Shown piece by piece: positions 24,430 through 35,478 of a stretch of DNA of 64,000 bases; positions within the stretch are counted from its first letter, which is position 1; each line of letters starts with the position of its first letter. Under the pieces are notes generated by a model, which was not told the DNA's origin, ran no database searches, and worked only from the letters and a program-made list of their open reading frames with translations. Both the position numbers and the translations under genes were made by a program. The stretch is from Ignelater luminosus (taxonomy: Eukaryota > Arthropoda > Insecta > Coleoptera > Elateridae): contig VTPC01004140.1 in assembly GCA_011009095.1 (NCBI GenBank), positions 1 through 64,000 on the forward strand. Direction: 5' to 3'.

Positions 24430-25140
24430 TTAGTCAGGTATGTATTAAAAAATTGAATTTGGGCACCAATTTAGCTTAGAATGGCTGAGTACCCAGTTAG
24501 AAGTAGCTGCAACAAATAAAAAGGGTCATTTACAAGACAGAAGACTAACTACACATCCGCTATTGCCTAGGGTAGATCATGCAAATCTAAGATGATGGGC
24601 TAATGAACCTACTCTCTGTCTACAAATTAGATACACTTGCAGCTTTTTCATTTGGATGAACGTGCGTGGATCTGGCGAAGACCTGGCAAAAGCTACCGAA
24701 AAGTCTGTATGATAACAAAAATAGGGTTTGGTGGAAAGTCAGTTTGCTTTTCGGCGAGGTATATCTTTCACGATGTTTACTGATTCGATTTTACATAACG
24801 CTACAACAACTGCTTTGCGATACAAGGAGGTTGTTATCTTACCAGTTGTTATTCTATTTACTCGACAATTGTTGATGTTGCTGTTGATGATAATGTCAGA
24901 CCTCATCATACACGGATAGTCAAGCAAACTTTAATGGTCACAGCATTCAAGAATGAACTGGTCACATATTATAGAGCACAAGGGGACAGGCTACAGTGTC
25001 AAATTAGAGGTTGTCAAGATCAAATTGAAACGCTACAGCAATTATTATCTAGTAGTGTTATAATTAAAGAATGACAGAACATGCCCCAAGAAGTTATAGC
25101 TGATTTAATATTTAGTAAGCCCAGATGATGCCAAGCCTAC
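24430..25140 (+). pseudogene. Tc1-like transposase relic
   Basis: Recognised from ordered family motifs in shifting frames: RRLTTHPLLPRVDHANLR-stop-WANE (about 24540-24610), AWIWRRPGKSYRKV (about 24665-24710), RRGISFTMFTDSIL with TALRYKEVVILPVVI (24755-24860), then VDDNVRPHHTRIVKQ (about 24885-24930), which holds the second catalytic Asp. Next come MNWSH and IEHKGTG (third acidic residue region, with the usual SPDLNP missing) and finally PQEVIADLIFSKPR (about 25090-25130). The first catalytic DES motif is gone. No terminal repeats were found. It would have been a DD34E cut-and-paste transposase; it is dead. Confidence 0.8.
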
Positions 25141-26099
25141 TGTAAACTATAGAATATATCGTAGATAAAACTTTGTAATATTTTTAGATTCTAGTTCTTT
25201 GTTACATGACCTATAATCCATTTGTATTTAATCGTGTTTATATGACGTCACAGACATTCCTTTACTACCCCCATAGTAAATAAAATGGTATCTTGTAACA
25301 GTCTTTTCGTTTGTCTGTTACATGATCAACACTCAGTACAAATATTTTTTCAGTTTCTTCTAAATGTTTTTGAAAAAAAGTAGCTTTGCTCTTGCTTATC
25401 TGTGCTTACAATAAGCCAGAAATTATTAAATTCTTACCTTACTAATTTTAATTTTTCTTGTATTATTGCTAATCTATCTTTCTAGTAAGCCCACAATTGC
25501 TTTTCAATAAAGGAAAGTGTATTAATAAGGTTCCTAAAAGTTAATTTATTAGTTTGCAATGCAATATTTCTTTTCTATACCTTTAACCAAGAGTCGATTT
25601 TATTGGAAAGAGATTAGAAATTTCTTTACGTTCCACATTGAAATATTTTTAGCAGTTAAAATTTTAATTAACTCAGGTTAGTTTTCCTTGTCATTTCCCT
25701 AAATTTCTTTTTGAATCGATTTATCAACTTTCTAACTTTCTTTTATCTTCTGTTACACCAGTTCAATTATAATCAGCAAATTTAAAAATCAGATGGTAAT
25801 AATTCTTTGTTAAGTAGGTACGTGTTTATCGGCTCATATTGATAGATCTTTCTTTTATTCTTAATTGACATTTTTAGAGGGGGCTTTTGCTGGCAGAGAA
25901 AGAAAATTCTAGTAACAAACTTTTTCTTAGATCTTAGATTGCAGTTTTTTCCCTGTGAAAAATCTCACTTTTTAATTAGGTCAAGCAAGCAAACAAGCAA
26001 TTCAATGTTAATTCCCCACCGAAGGCTCCCTGTGGAGCTACTTAAGCCAATTTGGTAAGACTTAGTTGAGCAGCGACACATTAAGTTCATTCCACGCTC
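25141..26099. other. Non-coding stretch
   Basis: AT-rich, no recognisable coding or repeat structure. The last 100 bases before 26100 are less AT-rich and may belong to the 3' region of the adjacent LINE. Confidence 0.45.
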
Positions 26100-28420
26100 G
26101 ATCCCGGCATGTTGGTATGAATTGATGATGGTCTACTTTTTTTCAGCATCGGTAGTCAGCAGCCTGGATGATAATGTGGCTTCGACATTGTGCGCGAAGC
26201 GGCGGCGGTTGATGATAACGACGGCGATGCTGGTGCAGAAGTAAACAACGTTATTGCGAAGAACAAGTTAGGTATAGATGTGGGGGCCGTGGAAAGTACT
26301 GTCCCGGCATTTGCCTTAATCACTAGAGGAAACCACGGAAAAACCATATTGAGAACAGTCGGCCCGGGGATGCCCCGGCCTTCCAATTACGAACGTAACG
26401 CGGGAGCCGCTAACTACGTCGCTCGGTATCTCACGGAGGACTTTGTGGTGATTTATCTGAAGATGAGTGGGATCAAGCAGGATGTCTATCAATTTGGGAA
26501 AAAGATTTTCAGCACGTCTCATCATGACAGAGGGCGGACGCTTGATTTTCTTTTTCGGTTTGCGGTGCGGAAGCGGGGTTGGGGTTCTAAGAATGTCAAG
26601 AACGTGCTCTCTGTTTTATTCTACCGCCCTGCTCACAAAGCGTCCCCTCATGAATTCGAGGCGCGGATCTACAGGAGGAATTCTCTCTATGTCGCAGACG
26701 TCCTCCGAAGGGTGGTGGCGCTCCAAACGGAATATCCTCCTGCAAATGGCGCTTTCCTTCTGTAGGAGTTTCCTGATCGCATATGGCGGAATGGCACCGA
26801 AGACGGTAAATCTATAGTTGATCACGGACCTAATGAATGTTTTATATGATGTGTGGATTAATGTCCGGAGGTGGTAGCTTGGTATGCCGCCGCAGAGTCT
26901 GGAGAGCAAGCCTTTGCGCTGCTGGACAATGTCCAGGCATTACCTCAGCTCGTCGCTCCACGTCAGCGTGGGGATGAAAGTGATGCCAAGATACTACTTG
27001 ACAGATGGCGAAAGTTGGAGGCACAAGCCCCATAGTTCCAGGCGGACATCATCAAGATCGAATCTGGCAGTATGGGTACAACTACTGTAGGGAAATAGTA
27101 TAAGATTGGTTTTCTGAGGGTTCGGTCTGACTCTCCACTTTCGGAACCAAGTTTCCAGACGACCTAATTCGTACGCCAAGATTCTCAATCCCTCAGCGGA
27201 GCTTCGAGACGTCACCCACAGGGCCGTGTCGTCCGAAAATTGAGAAAAGCAAACCTCTGCTTCTTCGGGGTGCGGAATATTGTGGCAGTAGAATATAAAT
27301 AATAGGGGAGAGAGGATGTACCCTTGAGCAACGCCGGCTCGCGGCGTGTACACCTTGGACCTAGCACTTGCACGCGATGTTAGCGGGCGGACAGATAACT
27401 ACTAATTAACCCGACGAAGCTGCCGGGCATTTCGGCGGTTCGGAGCTTAAAGAGCAGCTCTTCATGCCACACCTTATCGAAAGCCCTCTCGATGTCAAGG
27501 AACCTGGCCGTAACATCGTCTCGAATTGAAGGCTATCGAGACGTCCGTGTGGAGGAGGAGAATAAAGTTCATGGTAGTTCTGTCAGATCAAAATCCCGTC
27601 TGATGCTCGGAGAGGAGATTGAGAGCGTCTAGCTGAGCTCGGAGTCTATTTGATAATATATTCTCGAAACGCTTTACCTAAGACGTTGAGAAGAAACATG
27701 GGGCGGTAAGATGTTGGGCTGGTGCGGCTCTTTCCTGGTTTATAGATCATTACTACTGTTGCCTGTTTCCAAGCAGAAGAGAAGTAGCCGCAGCAAAGGC
27801 AACTTTTGAATATCAGAGAAAGTAGAGCTATGGTCGCCGGTGGCAAGTAACGAAGAGATCTTCTAGTGAGAAAATCGTTTCCCGGGGTAGAATTCTTGCC
27901 GGACGCAATCGCCTCGGCGGTTTACTCTTCAGAGATGGGACTGATGATGTCCGGGAGGAGATCAGAAGCGATGTCGACGTCAAGGCGGAAGTCACAGTTG
28001 ACTGTACGGAGGGCTGTTGCTTGAAATAGTGGATCGACAGGAGGTTGATGGACTGCCTTTAGGACCTTGGCGAAGACATTAGCCTTATCCAGGGGATCGG
28101 CTATTATGTTGTCGTTGTGGTTTAAATAGAATTCCTGGGAAGCTTTCTGTCCAGTAAGGACAGAATTTGGCACCATCTGTGTGGTCCAGGTTCCACTGGA
28201 TCGTGGGTACGGACAAATACTGTGTACACTGGTCGCTTTTCGCGGATGATTTCGCGGAGAAAGGCAGGATGAGGGGATTACCTAGGATTGAAAGTTCTCT
28301 CAGGAACAGAAGCTTGGACTGCTTCTTGGATGACTGTGGTGGCCTGTTGGACAGTAACTTCAATGACTTCGATACTGTCCAATTCTGGATCTTAGGCCTG
28401 GTTCCAAAGGCTATTTGTTT
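26100..28420 (-). mobile_element. jockey-like non-LTR retrotransposon, 5'-truncated
   Basis: A GC-richer block than its surroundings, carrying the RT half of a jockey-type element on the minus strand. No endonuclease is seen upstream of about 28420, which fits the usual 5' truncation on insertion. The 3' end lies somewhere around 26000-26150; no clear poly-A tail or target duplication was identified. Confidence 0.85.
26156..28400 (-). pseudogene. jockey-like reverse transcriptase, multiply broken
   Basis: In order on the minus strand: pre-RT region with YLNHNDNIIADPLDKANVFA (about 28115-28060); RT fingers MPPATIALLSLIFKSCLCCG, AWKQATVVMIYKPGKS and SYRPMFLLNVLGKAFREYI (27846-27646); a broken palm segment with LLSEHQTGF (about 27610); AGVAQGYILSPLLFIFYCHN then CFSQFSDDTALW (27340-27220), where SDD is the catalytic Asp pair in the usual FADD box; and LETWFRKWRVRPNPQKT. 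The thumb region has RFTVFGAI and KLLQKESAICRRIFRLER (26820-26720). The C-terminal tail PPSVMMRRAENLFPKLIDIL (about 26530-26490) runs on to near 26156. Stops and frameshifts occur throughout, so no functional product is possible. Confidence 0.9.
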
Positions 28421-29041
28421 TGCAAATCGTTTGTGCTTTTTTTAGAAAATGCTTTTTCTATTTCTGCATGCTCGCCAGCTCGGAATTCTTTTCCTTGTTT
28501 ATTATTCCTCCAATAGTTTGAGTGATTTCCAGGGTCGTTTTCGTTATCGGCAAAATTTTACTCCTTTCAAATCTCTCAGAAGCTAGTTGATTGATCAACG
28601 GTTCATTGTTTTTTGATGTGCCGTAGTTCCGCTATTTATTATATTATTTTAAATGCATGTTTTTACCTGGAGTAGTAATGCGTTCTTTTAAGTGTCGTAT
28701 TATTGGTTGGATTAGTGTTCAGTGATCTTCCTGGTTGTTTTTCAGCTTCCAATGGAAAATTTTACTTCCTGTCGAATTCAATTTTCTCTGAATTTGAATT
28801 TTTCTAATAAAGCCTCATGTAATTTTGAAGGTAAGTTTTGTCATAATTTGTTCTACGAGTACTAAATAATTAGTGTTTATTATTGTTTAATTATAATTTT
28901 TAATTCCGGGAGGTTTCCAGCCTATAAAATATGGGAAACTGCAGCGGTTTCATTTTGCGTTTTGTTCGACACGTTGGTTTTCCGGCGATTGTCTCCAAGC
29001 TCACCCTCGCTGTCATATCCTGCCGTGACACTATTTTCATT
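28421..29041. other. Non-coding stretch
   Basis: AT-rich. A CCTATAAAATATGGG box at about 28919 sits about 30 bp upstream of GTTTCATTTTG, a promoter-like arrangement, but there is no gene downstream to support it. Confidence 0.35.
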
Positions 29042-29080
29042 TGGAAATCAATTTAATTTTGACTATTAAATTGATTTCCA
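29042..29080. repeat. Perfect 16-bp inverted repeat with 7-nt loop
   Basis: TGGAAATCAATTTAAT (29042-29057), loop TTTGACT, then its exact complement (29065-29080). No T-run or gene context gives it a role. Confidence 0.85.
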
Positions 29081-32000
29081 TTAAATGATCAACAAGTGTA
29101 GACAGGTTTGTTTCAAATTTGATTTTGATTAACTAGACGTTGTACTCGTCTTTTAAATTTAATTAATCTGCGATTATAGTTAAATTAATCATTACATTGG
29201 CTTTAAAGTCAACACATCTAAAATGACTTTATCTTATGGCTAGTTAAACTAGTTTTGCATTTGTATTCTGGTATTGTGTATATAACCTTCTTACCTACGC
29301 TTAAGGTCCCTGCTGACAATAATTGGGCTACGAGCAAACAGTCTTATAATAAAGTAAGTACATAATTGTAATGCATGGTTACGTTACAACCTCCTTATAA
29401 AAGGTTTTTTTTTTCAAAAGTATTCAATTGCCTACTTTAATTAAAGCTCGGTATGAAAAGGTATCGTTAGAATTTCCAGTATTAACTTATTATTTTGTTT
29501 CACTTTAAATGTGTTTTGTTTAGTTATTGAATACCTACCACCTCGTAAGCCTTCCGCTTTAAGTCTAAAAACGGGCATGATACTCTACTTGTAGGATTAG
29601 CTACTGTGCTCATTACCTCTTCCTACAGTCTACATGCTATATGATTACAAAAAATGATTTACTCGGTTGATCTTTCTCACGTAAAACTATGAGTGTAAGA
29701 AACGACATGGTAATATTAAATCTATTTTTTCTCATGTTAACAGCATTATACATAAAAAATCGTTTTTTCTTGCTTTTAGGCGCATAAACAGTTATGTATA
29801 TATACCAAGCATGATAATACATAATATTATAATAAACGCACTGTTACAGTTTTAACACAATTTTTAATTGCAAGAAGTTTCCAAAAAGCAGAAAAAGCAT
29901 ATTTTTAAAAATTAGAACTCGTTTCGTTAACTTTGACTAATTAGTGAATTGTTCAATTCATACTTCAAACATTTCGGAAAAAACTCTCGTTTGTTTTTAG
30001 ACGCCTTTGCTTATTATCTTTTTCTATTTATCTGTCTAGAATTCCCCAAACAATAAACACGCAGATTGTGAATGTAAAGAAGCACGTGCTAGTGATTTCC
30101 TTGTTATTGCCGCTGTTTCCAGAGTTTTTCTCCTGAGAATTTTTAATGCGACCTAAAAAAACAAAATTTTTATAATATAATGGAAAGCTAAATGATTATC
30201 TTGAGAGGTTTTGTTTATTTTTAATTTTGGGTTACCTAATTTATTTCTGGCTTAAGGCAAGTAAACTTTTTAATAATCCTTTTTGAACTTAAGGCTGTAA
30301 GTTCTGTCAAAATCTTAGTCAAACATTTAAAAGTACATAAAATTAAAACGCATAGCCCTAAGGATCAATTATGATAGCCTAATATTGATCAATGTAACAC
30401 AAATTGAACTTTCTTAATCAACATTTTATTTCTCAAATTAATCAGAAGCTTAGTACAGCAAATCTTTCAAGATAACGAACATAAAAAAAAAACTAAATTA
30501 CATAAAAATTTAAAAAAAACTGAGGTAATTAGAATGAAATCTTATTTTCACTTAAAGCAGAATAAGAAGTTAATGACTGTTTCACTAAACAATTAAAGCA
30601 GACTGTAGTGTTTTAGTAACAAGTGTTTCATCATGTTAAAGTTCTCACTAGGTTGTATACTCGTTTTTGCAGCTGCAGTTTTCAATTCNNNNNNNNNNGA
30701 AACAAAAATTCAATTACTTGTTTTTGATTTCTATTGAAAATTAATTTCAGTTTTAATTAAAAATTTAAAATTAAAATCTGTATGTGAATTTGCTAAATTA
30801 GTTTTTGTATTCTTCCTTTTGCAGTTTACATACTCTATTATCAATACGGTAACCGAAGTGAAAAGTTTAATTTAGATTTTTTAATTATTGTTTATATAGA
30901 AATGTAATTTACTGTTTGTCTTTGATATATTTTTACACTTATTCCATTTTGCTCTGACTTAAAAGATGTACAACAGACTCTACATGATTCCATACCTAGA
31001 TAAAAAAGGAAGGTTAAGAGTTAGTTAACAAACTAACCATGTAGAACTTGACTGTAAGTAATTTACAAGTTATTGAGTTTCGAGTTTTAAGCTTGCTAAA
31101 TGAAAGACAAGTATGTTGTGTTCTTTTACTTACTCAAATCTATGGTTTCTAGCTTAAAAATCTGTGGTCACATTCTGTTACATTTACTGGAACTGTGCCA
31201 TGAAACCAAGCATTTATGAAAAAATTGTAGATTTGGTATAAAGGTTGTTAGTCATTGATTAATCAGATAATATCCATGGAGTTTTGAATTTAAAGACGTT
31301 GATTGTGTAGAGTTACCAGCATTTTAAAAATAATTGATGTTTTTAGGGATAGCTACAGAAAAGGCAGCTGCTTAGTGCGCTTCATCAAAGGGGTACAAAA
31401 TTCAAATTGTTTAAAATCTTTGATGACATACTCTATCTATTGTTGTAACATTTAGTCAATCTATTGAAGATTTGCTTCTTTGAATTGTTTTTATTTTAAG
31501 GGTACACGTTCAAAAACAGCTAAGTCACAAAATCTTATTTTGCGGGAAAACGAACTAAGTTTGAAACATGGTGTGTGTTGCTTAAATTTATGTGTCTAAA
31601 AAGATTGAACATTACTAAACCATTGGGTTCGTTTTGGACACTTTTGTATATACAGCTGTAAACTACATAGAAAATGCTACCACAAGGCGGTATCATTAAA
31701 AGATTAAATAAGATGGACTTAGCATTTTTTTTGGACGTGTACCCTTCATTTGGTTTTAATCCCCGTTCCAAAATATTTAGCAATTATTTTAATAAAGTCG
31801 AGATTCCTTAACCCGAAACGTTAATTTATTAATTATATTGAATTAAACTTCTTAAGGTATTTTTTGAAAAGCAATGTTATAACTTTCTAAAATAGAAGTT
31901 ACACGCAGTGATAGTGTAGTATCACTGGTAATTCTATATCTTGGCTTTTGCATCTAATCATTACTTCTTTCTCGTTCATATTTGTTGGAACTCATTAGAC

Positions 32001-32346
32001 TAGCAGTAAATTGTGGCTACTCAAACGGAATTCATCTTTTATCAGCATTCAAGTAAGACATGTTTTGTACTGTGAATAATTTGCGTCACTGTTTAGATTC
32101 CGTTGAGAAACTGCAATTACACTAGTTTAACGTTTCTTAAAATTTAATGTTTAAGTGTTTCCAACATTGTTTCCTTATTTATTCTTTTAGCCAACTTTGA
32201 GTTTTTGTTTTTTAGTTGCAACAAGTAGAGATGGGAACGTCCACACAACTAATGAAACAATAACTCAGGAAAGTAAGGTTTTTACCTGAAGAAAATCATA
32301 TAAAGGTGATTTTTTGCCTATGAATAATATTTGTTCTGGGAAAAAA
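29081..32346. other. Non-coding stretch with a 10-N gap
   Basis: AT-rich. Short open frames only (for example minus 31535-31783), with no recognised product. A 10-base N run lies at 30689-30698. Confidence 0.5.
30689..30698. other. Assembly gap, 10 N
   Basis: Ten undetermined bases; a small scaffold join. Confidence 1.
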
Positions 32347-32575
32347 TGCATTAAAATACTCGGGTTTACAACCGTGTGCGTCTTGAAGTTTTGGACCGTC
32401 GATGATGTACCCCTCCCCCTTCCTTAAACTACTGTGGTATTTTTGGGATTTGACCTGGACAACATGCTGAAATACTTGGGTTTAGAACTGTGTGCGTTTT
32501 AGAATTTCAGAGCCTCGACGCCGACGGTGTACCGCACCCCTCCTTCCTTAAATTGCTGTGACAGCAAACAAATAG
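32347..32575 (+). repeat. Two-unit tandem repeat, period about 118 bp
   Basis: Unit 1 (32347-32464) and unit 2 (32465-32575) share TACT-GGGTTTA-AAC-GTGTGCG at the start and GTAC-CCCTCC-CCTTCCTTAAA at the end. They differ at scattered positions, so the duplication is old. Confidence 0.8.
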
Positions 32576-33322
32576 CCCGATTTGAATGAAAAATATTTCG
32601 AAAGACTAGGAATATAAACATTAGCACTTTTTGGTCAATTTTGGTATAAGAAAGCACTGTATAATGGTTTTAGATGTTCTAAAACGTATATCTAAGAAAT
32701 TGGACTTGTATATGTAGGTATCTGCACCCTAGAGGAAAACTATGTTAAGTCAAAAATACTAATTTTATAGAAGAGCGATATGGAAAAACTTTTTTGTAAA
32801 AGATGTTATGTAACTTAACATACTTACTTACATTGGGCGATCAAATTATTAGATAGAGCCCAGTTTTTGCTTCATTTGTAGCATAACAAGCATGCAGTTC
32901 AGCATGTAGATCAATGATACGATACTGCTAAAATGTTCATACCATGACACATTTGGACAACAAAAAAAAAAGAAAGATGTTGGACGTAATTCCTTTCTGC
33001 ATTAAACAACGATACCTATCACTATTATCAAAATTCTCTTGCAGAAGCATGATTTTATGTTAGTTATAATGAAAAAAACCTTTTATTACATCAAATAGTT
33101 TTAATTCGAATTTTCAAGCTTCGTACAGCTTAACATAATGGCAATACAGACTAGAAAAGAAGAACAACTGACAAGTATGTAAGAAATAATAACTTTTTTG
33201 TTCTAAGTACTGACAAACAATAGAAAACTTATTAGTATATATATTCTTGACGTTATTATGTACTTTGTTTAAATAGTGTGCACAATGCTACAAACAACAA
33301 ACCCTACTAAAGTAAAAACAAA
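32576..33322. other. Non-coding stretch
   Basis: AT-rich, no recognisable feature. Confidence 0.5.
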
Positions 33323-34430
33323 TTATTTTTTAACTTGCTCTTCTGATGATGTTTTTGGCCATGTTATTATATCCTGATAAAATGTAATTGCTTTTTCATC
33401 TTCTTCGGTATACGTAATGACTTTTTTTATGTGATCCATTTTGTTGTGGTTGATGGGTATGCGTTCTTGATTATAAGCTTGTTTTATTCCTTTCATTAAT
33501 ATTGTTGCTTCAGATTAAAAGTATGCGCAACAAAACTTGCTATGTATGGCCGAGCTATTACTGAACCGGGCTTTTTGTTTGTATATCCAAATTCAGAAAA
33601 CAAAGATAAAATTATGCCATTTCGTGCTACAGATCTACCAGAAGACGCATCAGAAAGAACAGTTCCTGTGTAATACTGCGGCCACCACTGATTGATCAAG
33701 AATCCCATTCCCAGTAACCATTTTCAGAATTCAGTTCACGTTCTTTTTGCTGTTGGCTATAAGTGAGCAACATTGAGTAGGTGTGTAAACTCTATCACAT
33801 TTTTTAATAGCTTTTTTGAACACAGCGAAATCTGTCGCAGGACAGAAACGAGTGCCCCCCTAACAGGAAACCTATGGACAACTTTATTAAGTTTTACTGA
33901 TTCGACTAACCGCAGAAGTATTTTTACGATAGAATGGTTTTTATCCTGAGCTAGACAATCATCAGAATAAACATAAAGTTGTTTTATGTCATTAGAGATA
34001 TTTGGTATTGTTGTAGTCGAGTACAAACTACGCAACTTCGTTGGCTCCCTTTTTGGCTAAATTTTCATGGTATAAATATATAACTAACAAATTTGTATGT
34101 AAATCGTATATACCGAAACAATGATTCCATAGTTCACGTAAATAAAAGATATCTTGTACAGGTATGTTGGGAAAAGGTAAACTCTGCATGTAGTCAAAAG
34201 CTATCCCACCTATTTCTGGGTTATTTCTGCAGTCAGTTTCAGTCTGCTTAATACTACTGTAAAAGTAAGTCATCCTTAGCGGCACGTTTAACATTTGCAG
34301 ACAAATGTGGAACATTGATTTTCATTTCAAGCTCTTTGCAAGTATTCCAAACATCCACTGAAGTTTTCAATATGCGTCTCAGACCAAAAAGCTATTTTCT
34401 GAATTTTTAGACCACAATTTATGATAGATA
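33323..34430 (-). pseudogene. DUF7869-type transposase relic, copy A
   Basis: Minus-strand pieces align in order with the better copy at 35479-37540. WNTCKELEMKINVPHLSANV (about 34345-34285) is the CxxC region with the first Cys changed to Trp. Next come FYSSIKQTETDC and FDYMQSLPFPNIPVQDIFYL (34230-34150, putative first Asp), GIYDLHTNLLVIYLYHENLA and KKGANEVA. After a frameshift at about 34030 come LYVYSDDCLAQDKNHSI (33980-33930, putative second Asp, at 33961) and HRFPVRG. In another frame GHSFLSCDR is followed by a decayed part and a C-terminal piece IPINHNKMDHIKKVI ending at TAA 33323-33325. It differs strongly from copy B, so it is a separate, older family member. Confidence 0.75.
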
Positions 34431-35149
34431 CAACAAAGGTTTTGAAAATTAATTTACCCTGCCGTTGTTTAAAAAGGAAGTACCAGCAAGGGTAAATTGA
34501 GCAGACTACTGTTTGAGATGTTAAAACAACTTGATGCTAAGACTTTTTGCAAATCTTCTTACAGAAACTGCATGTTGCGCTTCTCCTTATATTTAACACA
34601 GAATTTCATTTACTATGATGCTTCCTATTGTTGTCGCCAAGTTTTTACATGACTTCTTTTTTGGAAAGTTTAAAATGTCTAGCTAGAAAACAGACTTCAT
34701 CTTTAGTGGAAAATGATATCAAATTCCGATCTGCATTATTAGTTGGTTTGATACCAAGTGGTAAAATGTACAACTTGTTTAAGATTCTCCATAAAGTTGC
34801 CACTATTGAAATAATTTACCGCTACAACAACCACAAGGTTATTCGCAAACTAGTCTTCTCAGTAGCCCATTAAGCACAAAACACCAAGGAGTAACTCTAG
34901 CCTATGGACGTTCTACCTAACAACTGTAGGGGTTAAATTCAATTCCTCGGGAAGCCGCAATGGGTAGGGAGTTGTGTTGGCAAAAACATTCCGTCTGTTG
35001 AAACTCAAACAAAGAATCTTGTTTGGGTTTAAAAGATTAAATGGTTAAATGGCGTCCATTTTAGAAATAGGGCAAAAGTTTTGACCATGACAACCTTAAC
35101 GCGCTATGAAAAAATTACCGAACAAGATTTTGAACTGCATATCACTACT
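34431..35149. other. Non-coding spacer between the two DUF7869 loci
   Basis: One plus-strand open frame of 81 codons (34628-34873) has no recognisable domain. It could be chance or antisense to further decayed transposon sequence. Confidence 0.4.
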
Positions 35150-35150
35150 T

Positions 35151-35177
35151 TGTAATTGAAGGGGCCAATGCAAGAAG
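35151..35177 (+). repeat. Candidate left terminal inverted repeat
   Basis: Pairs with 37827-37857. GAAGGGG and CCAATGCAAGAAG are identical in both; three bases are missing between them here. Confidence 0.55.
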
Positions 35178-35478
35178 TGGACATGTCTACAATTTACAAT
35201 TTTACAGGAAACGAAAAAAACGTTTGCAGCTTAAATACTGTAGTTTAACAAGTTTTTGATTTATAGTAGCTATTTATGACTAGTATGTGGATATTTCAGT
35301 GTATATGGTTAGTCGTTATATATTTTTTTACGGCTGCAAAAAAATAAAATCTGTTGGAGATGTTCACTTCTTGCACAGTAAATTAAGATTTGATTTTTGA
35401 AATATATTTATTTCTTGAAAACCTAAACTTTTATATGTAAGAACAGTGATTCAATTTATATTATTATTAAATATCAAT

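Noticed and set aside
26190-26765. 191-codon plus-strand open frame, the longest on that strand in the region
   Set aside because: It is antisense to the C-terminal region of the jockey-like reverse transcriptase, whose motifs read on the minus strand; the open frame reflects GC-richer codon structure of that gene.
28915-28960. TATA box plus initiator as a host gene promoter
   Set aside because: No coding exon follows on the plus strand for several kilobases; such words are expected by chance in AT-rich DNA.
33496-33708. 70-codon minus-strand open frame as part of DUF7869 copy A
   Set aside because: It lies where the C-terminal region should be, but its sequence does not resemble copies B or C; kept inside the relic's span without a claim.
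34628-34873. 81-codon plus-strand open frame between DUF7869 loci as a host gene
   Set aside because: No recognisable motif, no splice-consistent extension; chance or antisense relic more likely.
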